This document shows positions 8,579-16,244 of a stretch of DNA of 64,000 bases, in pieces. Made by a program: the position numbers and the translations under genes. Position 1 is the first letter of the stretch; the number at the start of each line of letters is the position of its first letter. The notes beneath the pieces were generated by a model that was not told the DNA's origin, ran no database searches, and was given only the letters and a program-made list of their open reading frames with translations. Origin of the DNA: Mycobacterium sp. 852002-40037_SCH5390672 (GTDB lineage Bacteria; Actinomycetota; Actinomycetes; Mycobacteriales; Mycobacteriaceae); assembly GCF_001665875.1 (NCBI RefSeq), contig NZ_LZTA01000006.1:1-64000 (forward strand), read 5' to 3'.

Positions 8579-9709
8579 ATGAATCTGACCAACAGCGCCC
8601 GGGTGGACACGCACAGCCCGCAAGGCGCGCTACCCCACGAGCACCCAGGCCGGTCCCGCAACCCGGTGATCAAAGTCGCCGACATCGCCTGGCTGGAATT
8701 CGAGCGACCAGACCTGACGCGGACCGAGGCGTTCGCGCGGGCGTTCGGTTTCCAGACGGCCCAGCGCGGCCCCGATGAACTGCAGCTGCGTGGCACCCTG
8801 CCCGGCGGACCGTGCGTCATCCTGCGTCGCGGACCGAGGCGTCGATTCGCCGGTGTGGCGTTCCGGGCTTGCGACGAGGCGGACGTGCTCAGGTTGGCCG
8901 CTACCCACCGTGCGCCCTCGCGACCACTGACCGAGGCCATCGGCGGCGTCTCGGTCGAGCTGATCGATCCCAGTGGCATGCCGGTCAGCGTTGTCGCCGG
9001 CATGACCGAACTACCGGAACTTTCGGCACAGCACCCGCTTTCGCTCAATTTCGGAGCGGACGCGCGGCGCATCAACGAAACCCAGCGCCCCCGGCGCGCG
9101 CCCGCGCGGGTGCAACGCCTGGGCCATCTGGTCATCCAGTCCACGAAGTACCTCCAAACGCTGAACTGGTACCTGGACAACCTGGGGATGATCGTCAGCG
9201 ACTTCTTGTACTTCCCCGGCCAGCACGATCGAGGACCGACGATGAGCTTCATCCGCTGCGATCGCGGCAGCACCCCGGCCGACCACCACACGCTGGCGAT
9301 AGCGCTGGGCCCGGCCAACCGTTATGTCCACTCGGCATATCAGGTCAGCGACCTCGACGCCCTGGCCGCCGGTGGCGAATACCTGCGCGAGCGTGGCTAC
9401 TTCCGCTCCTGGGGAATCGGCAGACACATCCAGGGCAGCCAGATCTTCGACTACTGGCGTGATCCCGACGGTTACTTGTTCGAACACTTTACCGATGGCG
9501 ACATGTTCGACAACACGATCGAACCCGAATGGGCACCGTTCACCGCCTCCGGATTGGCCCAATGGGGACCCCGGGCCAGCAGGGACTTCCTCGGAACAGA
9601 CCTGAAAACTTCTCGCCACCAACTGGTTTCGATAGTCACCGCATTACGCGAACACAACGAATTCGACATCGGCCGTTTAGCCGGACTACTGAAAGTGCCT
9701 ACCTCATGA
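8579..9709 (+). CDS. Extradiol (type I, VOC) ring-cleavage dioxygenase
   Basis: A 376-residue two-domain vicinal-oxygen-chelate protein of the 2,3-dihydroxybiphenyl/catechol 2,3-dioxygenase type. It is expected to open a catechol ring next to the hydroxyl groups using Fe(II) and O2. The C-terminal VOC domain keeps the metal triad: His183 in LGHLVIQ, His251 in YVHSAYQVSDLDAL, and Glu302 in GYLFEHFTDGD. The N-terminal VOC domain (about residues 30-150) lacks such a triad, as is usual. It starts at an ATG after a GGGAGA site. Its TGA overlaps the ATG of the FAH-family gene (ATGA), and the operon continues into a flavin hydroxylase, which fits one aromatic degradation route. Confidence 0.88.
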   Translation: MNLTNSARVDTHSPQGALPHEHPGRSRNPVIKVADIAWLEFERPDLTRTEAFARAFGFQTAQRGPDELQLRGTLPGGPCVILRRGPRRRFAGVAFRACDEADVLRLAATHRAPSRPLTEAIGGVSVELIDPSGMPVSVVAGMTELPELSAQHPLSLNFGADARRINETQRPRRAPARVQRLGHLVIQSTKYLQTLNWYLDNLGMIVSDFLYFPGQHDRGPTMSFIRCDRGSTPADHHTLAIALGPANRYVHSAYQVSDLDALAAGGEYLRERGYFRSWGIGRHIQGSQIFDYWRDPDGYLFEHFTDGDMFDNTIEPEWAPFTASGLAQWGPRASRDFLGTDLKTSRHQLVSIVTALREHNEFDIGRLAGLLKVPTS

Positions 9710-10644
9710 CCGTTTCCGTTCTGCGCACCGCCGGCGCCTGGTGGCTCAAGACCACGGACGGTGCCGCGAAGATCGACACCGCCGCCACCAGCACCGCGGG
9801 TCTGCTGGCCGACCGGGCCGCGCTCAAGGCGGCCACCGACAGTGCCGACACCGTGGAACTGGACGGTTTGCGATTGGTGTCGCCGGTGACCAGACCATGC
9901 CGGGTGATAGCACAGATGACGAACTTCGAGTCACACGTCAAGGACGCGGGAATGGACCCGTCGTCAGTTCCACTGACCTTCTTCCGCAAGGCGTCGGCAT
10001 CGATCAACGGCCCGTTCGACGACATCGTCAAACCGCCCCACGTCAAGCTGCTCGACTACGAGGTGGAGATCGGGCTGGTGATCGGGCGCCCGATCCCGGT
10101 CGGCACCAGCATTTCAGACACGAATCTCGGCGACTTCGTCGCCGGGCTGGTCGTCACCAACGACGTCTCGGCACGCGATGTTCAGCTTCCACAGACTCAG
10201 TTCTACGAAGCCAAGTCATATCCCACGTTCACCCCGGTGGGTCCGGAACTGGTGCTGCTCAGCGCGAACGAACTCCGGCGGTTCGGCGAACTGCGGTTGC
10301 GATTGAGCGTCAACGGCGACGAGCGCCAGAACGCGCTCGTCGAGCCCGACATGCTCTACCGACCGCTGCAGGCGCTGCAGTCACTCACCCAGTTCCAGGA
10401 ACTCGCCCCCGGCGATTTGGTGCTCACCGGAACCCCGGCCGGCACGGCATTGACCGCGCCACCGAAGCCACTCCAGATCATCGGAAACCTGTTGCCGCCC
10501 AATGTGAAATGGAAAGTCTTCTTCTCACGCCAGGCCGGCAACGCGAAGTACCTGCACGACGGTGACATCGTGGAAGCATCGATCGCCACCGATGACGGAC
10601 GCATCGATCTCGGAACGCAGCGCGCCACCGTTCGATTCGGGTGA
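9706..10644 (+). CDS. Fumarylacetoacetate hydrolase-family protein
   Basis: A 312-residue member of the FAH family, metal-dependent enzymes that hydrolyse or hydrate dicarbonyl acids such as acylpyruvates, or act as 2-keto-4-pentenoate hydratases. The C-terminal catalytic domain shows LLDYEVEIGLVIG with the metal-ligand Glu pair, VVTNDVSARDVQ, and a late LTGTPAGTAL loop. The N-terminal 100 residues are the usual cap domain. It is translationally coupled to both neighbours (ATGA with the dioxygenase gene, GTGA with the hydroxylase gene). In this operon it is best placed as the enzyme that cleaves or hydrates the ring-fission product. No alpha/beta-hydrolase of the BphD/MhpC type is present nearby, so it may do that job alone. 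Confidence 0.88.
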   Translation: MTVSVLRTAGAWWLKTTDGAAKIDTAATSTAGLLADRAALKAATDSADTVELDGLRLVSPVTRPCRVIAQMTNFESHVKDAGMDPSSVPLTFFRKASASINGPFDDIVKPPHVKLLDYEVEIGLVIGRPIPVGTSISDTNLGDFVAGLVVTNDVSARDVQLPQTQFYEAKSYPTFTPVGPELVLLSANELRRFGELRLRLSVNGDERQNALVEPDMLYRPLQALQSLTQFQELAPGDLVLTGTPAGTALTAPPKPLQIIGNLLPPNVKWKVFFSRQAGNAKYLHDGDIVEASIATDDGRIDLGTQRATVRFG

Positions 10645-12164
10645 ACGGTGACTATCAGCGCCCCGCCGTTGTCATAGTCGGCGCCGGACCGACCGGCATC
10701 ACCGTCGCGACCCTGTTGGCGCAACACAACGTGCACTGCCTGGTGCTCGACCGTTGGCCTACCGTCTACCCACAGCCACGCGCCGTGCACCTCGACGACG
10801 AAATCTATCGCATCATCGCCCGCCTTGGCGTCGCCGATGAATTCGCGTCGATCTCCAGGCCCACACTGGGTCTGCGGTTGCTGGGCACGGATTTCGGTGT
10901 GCTCGCCGAATTCAACCGCGATCATTCGCGCGATGCGAACGGTTACCCCCAAGCCAACATGTTTGACCAGCCGGAGCTGGAGGCAGTGCTGCGCGCGAAC
11001 CTCCAGCGCTACCCGCAAGCGCAGTTACGTGGCAACGCCGAGGTCACCGAGATCACCGAGCGCACGGGAGGCATCCGCGTCACGTTCACCGACCGCTCCG
11101 ACGGCCGTGTGCACCAGGTCGACACCCATTATGTGCTCGGATGCGACGGCGCAAACAGCATGGTGCGCGCCCACATTGGTTCCGCGATGCGGGACCTGAA
11201 CTTTCAGCAACGCTGGCTGGTCGTCGATGTCGCCACGAACGCCGACCTGGGCCAGTGGGATGGCGTCCACCAGGTATGCGACCCGGTGCGGGCAGGAACC
11301 TACATGCGGATCGGAGCAGCCCGCTACCGCTGGGAATTCCAGCTGCTGGACGGTGAAACCGCCGAGGACTTCGCCACGTTGAAAGCAATGCGGCCGTTGA
11401 TCGCACCCTGGGCGGGAACGGCCGCCAACAACGAGCTGACCCTGCTGCGCGTCGCCGAATACACCTTTCGCGCTCAGATGGCCGATCGGTGGCGCCGCGG
11501 CAACGTGTTCATTCTCGGCGACGCGGCACACCTCACTCCCCCGTTCATCGGCCAAGGCATGGGTGCAGGGGTGCGGGACGCGGCCAACCTGGCGTGGAAA
11601 ATCGCCGGGGTGCATCACGGCACCATGGCGGCGGATGTTCTGGACAGTTACGAGCAGGAACGCAAACCGCACGCCCGGAAGATGATCCGGTTGGCGCTGG
11701 GTGTCGGTTGGGCGATGAGCGGCGGTGGCCGCGCGGGCGATGCATTGCGCCGGTTGGTGGTGCCGCGACTGCGCTTCCTCCCCGGCTTGCGCCACAGGAT
11801 CGTCGACTCGACCACGCCGGCACTGCATTCCTCTGCGTTGGTGGGCAATTCTCCTCTGCCGCGCCGCCTTGCCGGAAGGCTCTGCCCAAATCCGCTGATG
11901 CCCGACGGGCGGCGCCTCGATGATGTGCTCGGCGCAGGTTTCGCGCTGATCACCACGGTTCGCCCGAGCGCCGCCGATGAAGCATCCCTGCGGCGCCGCG
12001 GCGTCGACATCGTGATCCCCCAACCCGGCGACGCGTTGGCGGGGTGGTTACGCCGTGGCCGCGCCAACGCCGCAATGGTGCGCCCCGACCGAACCGTCGC
12101 CCGGGCAGGACGCGATGTCACCGCAGTGTGCGCCTGGACAGCCGGCGTGCTTCGTGAGCGGTGA
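10641..12164 (+). CDS. FAD-dependent aromatic hydroxylase (MhpA-like)
   Basis: A 507-residue class A flavoprotein monooxygenase of the PheA/MhpA type, expected to add a hydroxyl ortho to an existing phenolic hydroxyl using NADH and O2, giving the catechol for the dioxygenase gene two genes upstream. The N-terminal FAD motif is VIVGAGPTGITVATLLAQ (about residues 10-27). The central DG-type motif lies in VLGCDGANSMVRAHIG, and the second FAD motif is FILGDAAHLTPPFIGQGMG. The C-terminal thioredoxin-like domain appears short. The GTG start at 10641 overlaps the TGA of the FAH-family gene. Closest named function is 3-(3-hydroxyphenyl)propionate hydroxylase, but the real substrate could be another phenol. 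Confidence 0.88.
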   Translation: MNGDYQRPAVVIVGAGPTGITVATLLAQHNVHCLVLDRWPTVYPQPRAVHLDDEIYRIIARLGVADEFASISRPTLGLRLLGTDFGVLAEFNRDHSRDANGYPQANMFDQPELEAVLRANLQRYPQAQLRGNAEVTEITERTGGIRVTFTDRSDGRVHQVDTHYVLGCDGANSMVRAHIGSAMRDLNFQQRWLVVDVATNADLGQWDGVHQVCDPVRAGTYMRIGAARYRWEFQLLDGETAEDFATLKAMRPLIAPWAGTAANNELTLLRVAEYTFRAQMADRWRRGNVFILGDAAHLTPPFIGQGMGAGVRDAANLAWKIAGVHHGTMAADVLDSYEQERKPHARKMIRLALGVGWAMSGGGRAGDALRRLVVPRLRFLPGLRHRIVDSTTPALHSSALVGNSPLPRRLAGRLCPNPLMPDGRRLDDVLGAGFALITTVRPSAADEASLRRRGVDIVIPQPGDALAGWLRRGRANAAMVRPDRTVARAGRDVTAVCAWTAGVLRER

Positions 12165-12166
12165 CC

Positions 12167-13081
12167 CTAGACCTTGCGCCGCTGCAGCTGCGCGATGACC
12201 CAGAACGGCAACGCCACGAACACCGTGCCGCCGATGAGGTTGCCCACGGTGGTGATGCCGATGTTGGCGAGCAAGCCATGCTCGCCGAAGCCCCAGCTGA
12301 TCGCGCCTCGCGGCGCGGCCGGATGAAAGAAGTTGAGCAGCAAGGGAAGACCCAGGAATCCCACATTGGCGATCACGTGCTGGGTGCCGCCGATGACGAA
12401 AGCGAACGGCCCGTAGAACGCGAACGCCATCCGGGCGACGTCACTGCGGGCCTTGAAGAACATGCACATCGAGGTCTGCAGAAACCACGTGCACACCACG
12501 GCGAGCAGCAGCGCCGTCGAAAAGGGCTGGCCGGCCTTCAGCGTGCCGACGGCTGCTGCTCGCTCGGCAAATGCGCCGAGGTAGGGGCCGCCTGCCGCGG
12601 CGCACACCGTGACGAACACCAGCGCGCCGACGATGTTGCCGATGAGCCCGACAGTCACCAGCACGACGTAGCTGCGCACGCTCAACGTGCGCTTAAGCAC
12701 GGCGAGAAAGCCTGCGGCCATGTCTGCGGTGATCAATGACATGCCCGACACCAGGATGAGGACAAAAGACATGCCGAAGGCCAGGCCCATCAAAAGGCTT
12801 GCCACACCGGGCGTCTTGACGCCGGTGCTCACCACCAAGGCCAGCAACGCCCCGAACGCGACCATCACGCCGCCTACCAAGGACCGCATCAGGAACGCCC
12901 AGGGGTGCGCGGCTTTTTCCACTGCCATGGCCGCTACCCGGTCCACCATGGCGCCCACCGACAGCGGCTCGAACGGATCCTCGGGCACGCCGCTCGCCCT
13001 GAAGCCAGAAGGGAACGCGGTCGCGTTATGCGGAGCCAGAGCATCGCTTCGAAGCTGTGGCGCTTCAGCGTCGATCGTCAT
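12167..13081 (-). CDS. Formate/nitrite transporter (FNT) family channel
   Basis: A 304-residue integral membrane protein with six expected helices, of the FocA/NirC family of pentameric anion channels. Family marks include the GMSFVLILVSGMSLITADMA half-helix region, FLQTSMCMFFKARSD, and the histidine-bearing GTQHVIANVGFLG that corresponds to the pore histidine segment. The ATG at 13081 overlaps the stop of the anti-sigma gene (ATGA); the frame is open further upstream but into that gene. It is the last of six coupled genes that also encode a cyanase and an ECF sigma factor. The anion carried is unknown. Formate, nitrite, hydrosulfide or a cyanate-related anion are possible, and the context is why I mention the last. 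Confidence 0.85.
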   Translation of the reverse strand: MTIDAEAPQLRSDALAPHNATAFPSGFRASGVPEDPFEPLSVGAMVDRVAAMAVEKAAHPWAFLMRSLVGGVMVAFGALLALVVSTGVKTPGVASLLMGLAFGMSFVLILVSGMSLITADMAAGFLAVLKRTLSVRSYVVLVTVGLIGNIVGALVFVTVCAAAGGPYLGAFAERAAAVGTLKAGQPFSTALLLAVVCTWFLQTSMCMFFKARSDVARMAFAFYGPFAFVIGGTQHVIANVGFLGLPLLLNFFHPAAPRGAISWGFGEHGLLANIGITTVGNLIGGTVFVALPFWVIAQLQRRKV

Positions 13082-13347
13082 CGGGGTTCGCCTTTCCTCG
13101 AGGTCTTTATCGCGTTGATGACACCGGCAATGTGCTCCTCGCTGAGCTGCTCTGGATCGAAGACGTGGCTGAGCAGGATCTTGAGGTCGAGCATCTGTTG
13201 CAGATAGACGAGGCAGGGAGGGCATTCGTCGACATGCTTGGCCACGATCGGTCCCCACTGCTGCGGGTCGGAGTCGACGAGATCGTCGACCAGGCGGACG
13301 AAGTCGATGCAATCGATGGCGGGGACTGTGTTGTCATGAACGGTCAT
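13078..13347 (-). CDS. Zinc-finger anti-sigma factor (ZAS type)
   Basis: An 89-residue protein with the HxxxCxxC pattern of zinc-binding anti-sigma domains, in HVDECPPCLVYLQQ (about residues 38-51), embedded in a helical domain. No membrane segment is present, so it should be a soluble, RsrA-like or ChrR-like regulator that can sense redox or a ligand through the zinc site. It lies directly after the ECF sigma gene and overlaps it by ATGA, and in turn overlaps the channel gene. This is the classical layout of a sigma/anti-sigma pair. Binding to that sigma factor is inferred from context. Confidence 0.8.
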   Translation of the reverse strand: MTVHDNTVPAIDCIDFVRLVDDLVDSDPQQWGPIVAKHVDECPPCLVYLQQMLDLKILLSHVFDPEQLSEEHIAGVINAIKTSRKGEPR

Positions 13348-13973
13348 CGCTGATACCGCTTTTCCAATTCGGCTCGGAGATTTCCCCTGGCGCGGTAGAG
13401 CAGTGCCCGCTGCGCCTCGGTGGACAGTTCGAGAAGTGCGGCCGCCTCGTCGGCCGATGTTCCGACGATGTCACGCAAGATGACCAGTTGCCGCTGTCGT
13501 TCGGGCAACGCATCCAGCGCCGCCCGCACGTAGCCGAGCAGTTCGCTTTCGACGGTTTGATCTTCGGGGAGAAAGCGACGCGACGGCGGGACGCTCCAAT
13601 GGCCCGCATCGGGGTGACCGGCGGGATGCATGCGACCCGACAGTGGGTCCTCGGCTTCACCATCCGCGGCGGCCAGCACCTCATGGTGACGGATCCGCGA
13701 CTCCCGTCGCCGGTGCCGTGAGGCGGTGTGTCTGACGATGCCGAACAGCCACGTGCTCACCGAAGAACGCCCCTGAAATGAGTCCGACGACTGCAGCACC
13801 TGCACCCATGCCTCCTGCACGGCTTCCTCGGCCACCGTCGCCGAATCGACCATGGTGCGAGCAAAATTCACCATCGGCCGGTGAAAGTCGCGCACCAAAC
13901 TGGCCAGCGGAACCCCGCCGACCAGGCGTTCGGATTCGGTGCCCTCCGGCGGCACCGCCACCGGAGTTACCAT
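13344..13973 (-). CDS. ECF-type RNA polymerase sigma factor
   Basis: A 209-residue sigma-70 family protein with only regions 2 and 4. Region 2 (about residues 30-90) includes VAEEAVQEAWVQVLQ and STWLFGIVRHTASRHRR. Region 4 (about residues 145-205) includes LPERQRQLVILRDIVGTSA and the recognition helix before LLYRARGNLRAELE. A longer frame upstream overlaps the acyl-CoA dehydrogenase-like gene, so the ATG at 13973, ten bases after that gene's stop, is chosen. It is cotranscribed with the zinc-finger anti-sigma gene. The operon therefore probably controls itself, with the OsmC promoter (upstream of 16081) as a likely target. Confidence 0.88.
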   Translation of the reverse strand: MVTPVAVPPEGTESERLVGGVPLASLVRDFHRPMVNFARTMVDSATVAEEAVQEAWVQVLQSSDSFQGRSSVSTWLFGIVRHTASRHRRRESRIRHHEVLAAADGEAEDPLSGRMHPAGHPDAGHWSVPPSRRFLPEDQTVESELLGYVRAALDALPERQRQLVILRDIVGTSADEAAALLELSTEAQRALLYRARGNLRAELEKRYQR

Positions 13974-13983
13974 CGACCCGCGC

Positions 13984-15051
13984 TCACGCGCACCTGGCCA
14001 GTTCCCAGCGCAGCTGCCCTTCGGACGGCGACTGGACGGGGATGAACGCCGCCTCCCGATAGCGCCGGCTCGCCGGCGTCCTGCTCGCATACCCTTTCCC
14101 GCCGGCGGTCCGGACCTCCAAGTCAGCGCTGGCACTGGACAATTCGGCCGCGGCGAGGCGCAGCGACAGCAGCTCCTTCTTGGTGGGCGGCTCGGCCCCG
14201 CCCACGGCCGCGGCCAGGCTTGCCAGTGTGGCCTCGGCAGCAATCAGTTTTTCCCTGATGCGGTCGACGTCGTCGCTGAATACCGCGTTGACACCACCGA
14301 GCCCGAGCCGGGCCTGTTCCAGGGCCGTGCGGGTCAGCCCCAGGCACATGGCCGACTGCAGGACAAGGAAAGTCGGGCGCACCGCCTGCAGGAAGCCCTC
14401 GAAGTCATGCGACAACACCTGTCCGGCAGGAACGTGAGCGCCGTCCAGGTTCAGGTAGGACGAGGCGGTGCTGCCCATGGCCAGCAGATCGAAATGCTCA
14501 CCCACGCCTACCCCGGGCGTACCCAGGGGCAGCGCGAGGATCAGTTTCGCACCGGCATCGGTGCGTACCGCGGTCACCATAGTCGAGTCGGGATACAGGT
14601 TGCTGGCCCATCTGATCGGGCCGGATACCCGGTAGCCGCCGGCCACGGACGTGGCGGTCAACTCCAAGCTTCCGCAGCCGGCCGCCTCCTTGAACGCCGC
14701 GGCCATGCCGGTAACGCCCAGCACTGTTCCGGCAAGCAGCGGCTCGACCGCGGCGCTACTGAAACCGGTTGCGGCCGCGAGCAAGTATTCGACCGCCATG
14801 CGATGCGCCCACAGGGAAAACCCGGTACTCATGCATGCCCCGGAGATCAACCGGATCACCTCGGCCATCACCGGCAGCCGGCCGTCGACATTGCCAGGGG
14901 CGCCGATGCCGAGCAGGCCTGCCTTCCCCAGCGCGGTGAAGCTGCGACGGGAGTGGTCCTCGCCGCGGTCCAACACCGCGGCATGAGCCCGAATGTCCTC
15001 TAACAGTTCGACATCCAACTGGCCGGCCGCAGTATCGGTGGTCGCCGTCAT
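13984..15051 (-). CDS. Acyl-CoA dehydrogenase-like flavoprotein
   Basis: A 355-residue protein of the acyl-CoA dehydrogenase superfamily, shorter than FadE proteins. The N-terminal helical part, the beta domain with GYRVSGPIRWASNLYPDS (about residue 145) and the C-terminal helical bundle are all present. The usual C-terminal signature around GGxxxTEMxR is absent: the end reads GGKGYASRTPASRRYREAAF instead. This places it with the more distant group that includes flavin-dependent monooxygenases of the DszC/SfnB kind as well as odd dehydrogenases. Its ATG overlaps the cyanase stop (ATGA). A role in oxidising a sulfur or nitrogen compound would suit the operon, but this is a guess. Confidence 0.78.
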   Translation of the reverse strand: MTATTDTAAGQLDVELLEDIRAHAAVLDRGEDHSRRSFTALGKAGLLGIGAPGNVDGRLPVMAEVIRLISGACMSTGFSLWAHRMAVEYLLAAATGFSSAAVEPLLAGTVLGVTGMAAAFKEAAGCGSLELTATSVAGGYRVSGPIRWASNLYPDSTMVTAVRTDAGAKLILALPLGTPGVGVGEHFDLLAMGSTASSYLNLDGAHVPAGQVLSHDFEGFLQAVRPTFLVLQSAMCLGLTRTALEQARLGLGGVNAVFSDDVDRIREKLIAAEATLASLAAAVGGAEPPTKKELLSLRLAAAELSSASADLEVRTAGGKGYASRTPASRRYREAAFIPVQSPSEGQLRWELARCA

Positions 15052-15551
15052 TTCGCTGTCTCCTCGGCCTGTTGGGCAGAGTGCTGCCACGCGTAATCGA
15101 GGAACTTGCCGTCGAACGTGACGACCACTCTGTCGCCCTGCGGGTGCGGACGGCGCTGAACGCTCACCTGAAAGTTGATCGCGCTCATGATGCCGTCCCC
15201 GAATTCCTCATGGATGAGTTCTTTGATCGCTGGACCGTAGACTGCCAGCGCCTCGTAGAACCGATAGATCGTCGGATCTTTCGCTATGCTCGCATCGGAC
15301 CCGCGATACGGCATCATTTGCAGAGCGAATACAGCCTCCTCATCGAGGCCGAGAAGCGATGCCACCGCCGCGGCATCGCCAGGCGAAAGCGGATGCTGGC
15401 CAAGCAGCGCCGCCACGGTCCACACCAGGTCTTTGCCAATCGATTCGGCGATTTCTGCCCAACTCAATCCTTGCTTGACCCGAGCCGACGTGATGGCATC
15501 CACGAGGTCGGCCTTGGTCAATGTACTTGCCACTGCACGGGTCTGAGTCAC
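15048..15551 (-). CDS. cynS: Cyanate hydratase (cyanase)
   Basis: A protein of 167 residues (161 if the GTG at 15533 is used) that closely matches cyanase, the decameric enzyme converting cyanate and bicarbonate to CO2 and carbamate, which releases ammonia. The N-terminal helix-turn-helix-like domain reads LSWAEIAESIGKDLVWTVAALLGQ. The catalytic C-terminal region keeps Arg in DPTIYRFYEAL, Glu in ELIHEEFGDGIMSAINF and the nearby Ser, which are the active-site Arg, Glu and Ser of E. coli CynS. The GTG at 15551 overlaps the TGA of the OsmC gene, so coupling favours it. Unlike classical cyn operons there is no CynT carbonic anhydrase next to it. Its partners are OsmC, a flavoprotein, a sigma/anti-sigma pair and an anion channel. 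Confidence 0.92.
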   Translation of the reverse strand: MTQTRAVASTLTKADLVDAITSARVKQGLSWAEIAESIGKDLVWTVAALLGQHPLSPGDAAAVASLLGLDEEAVFALQMMPYRGSDASIAKDPTIYRFYEALAVYGPAIKELIHEEFGDGIMSAINFQVSVQRRPHPQGDRVVVTFDGKFLDYAWQHSAQQAEETAK

Positions 15552-16081
15552 GATGTTGGGCCGGTGATGAGGGCCGAGTCGACACTTACCGGGTTGCGAA
15601 ACGTGTTCACCACCGGCGACCAGGCGATGGCGCTGTCGTGGATCTCCTTCAGCGTTGCGTCGTCGGCGTCGCCGGCCAGGCTCACCGTACAGCGGACCGC
15701 GCTGAACCCCAGGTGCTTCCCCTCCGGGGTGTCCCCCACGCCCCACACCGCGGAGATGTCGATGTCGCCTTCCATCTCGACCTCGATCTTGGTCAGCGTC
15801 ACGCCCCGATGGGTCGCGTTGGCCAACAGGCCCACCGACACGCACGAGCCCAACGCGGCCAGCGCGGTCTCCGAGGGATTGGGCGCCGAGTCGTCGCCCA
15901 GCAGCGCGGGCGGCTCGCCCACCAGCATCGGCGGCAGGTTCCGGACGTAGGTCATGTTGCGGAATCCCGTCTCACACACCGTCTTGGCTTTGAGCGTCTT
16001 CCTGCCTGTCTCGGGGTTGGCCTTGGCGTTACACGACAGCCGGTCGAGGCCTTCGGCGTCGATGACGAGCGCGTCGGTCAT
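15548..16081 (-). CDS. OsmC/Ohr-family protein
   Basis: A 177-residue OsmC-like protein, a family whose characterised members are thiol-dependent peroxidases that use two cysteines on a shared dimer fold. One cysteine is in ALGSCVSVGLLANAT (about residue 79), the typical helix position of the peroxidatic-type Cys. A second candidate is in FSAVRCTVSLAG (about residue 130). It is the first gene of the six-gene operon and starts at an ATG with a GGAGA site. With cyanase and a zinc-finger anti-sigma downstream, it could handle reactive thiol- or cyanate-derived species, but the substrate is unknown. Confidence 0.82.
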   Translation of the reverse strand: MTDALVIDAEGLDRLSCNAKANPETGRKTLKAKTVCETGFRNMTYVRNLPPMLVGEPPALLGDDSAPNPSETALAALGSCVSVGLLANATHRGVTLTKIEVEMEGDIDISAVWGVGDTPEGKHLGFSAVRCTVSLAGDADDATLKEIHDSAIAWSPVVNTFRNPVSVDSALITGPTS

Positions 16082-16132
16082 GTGAGTTTCTCCGTTTCTC
16101 GCTGATTATGCGGGTTCACGGAGTTAGTGCGC

Positions 16133-16222
16133 GGCGGGCAGCGATGCGTGACGGCGGGTGCGATCAATTTACCGCCCCGACACGAAACATCACACGTATG
16201 AAACGTGGCGGCGCTGCCCGCC
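16133..16222. repeat. Spaced inverted repeat in the OsmC operon promoter region
   Basis: GGCGGGCAGCG at 16133-16143 is repeated in perfect inverse as CGCTGCCCGCC at 16212-16222, with 68 bases between. The element lies in the 163-base gap between the OsmC start and the stop of efeB. It may be a pair of regulator half-sites, a looped operator, or part of a structured efeB 3' end. No promoter elements can be assigned with confidence. Confidence 0.35.
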
Positions 16223-16244
16223 ACTGCCTATCGACGAGATTTGC

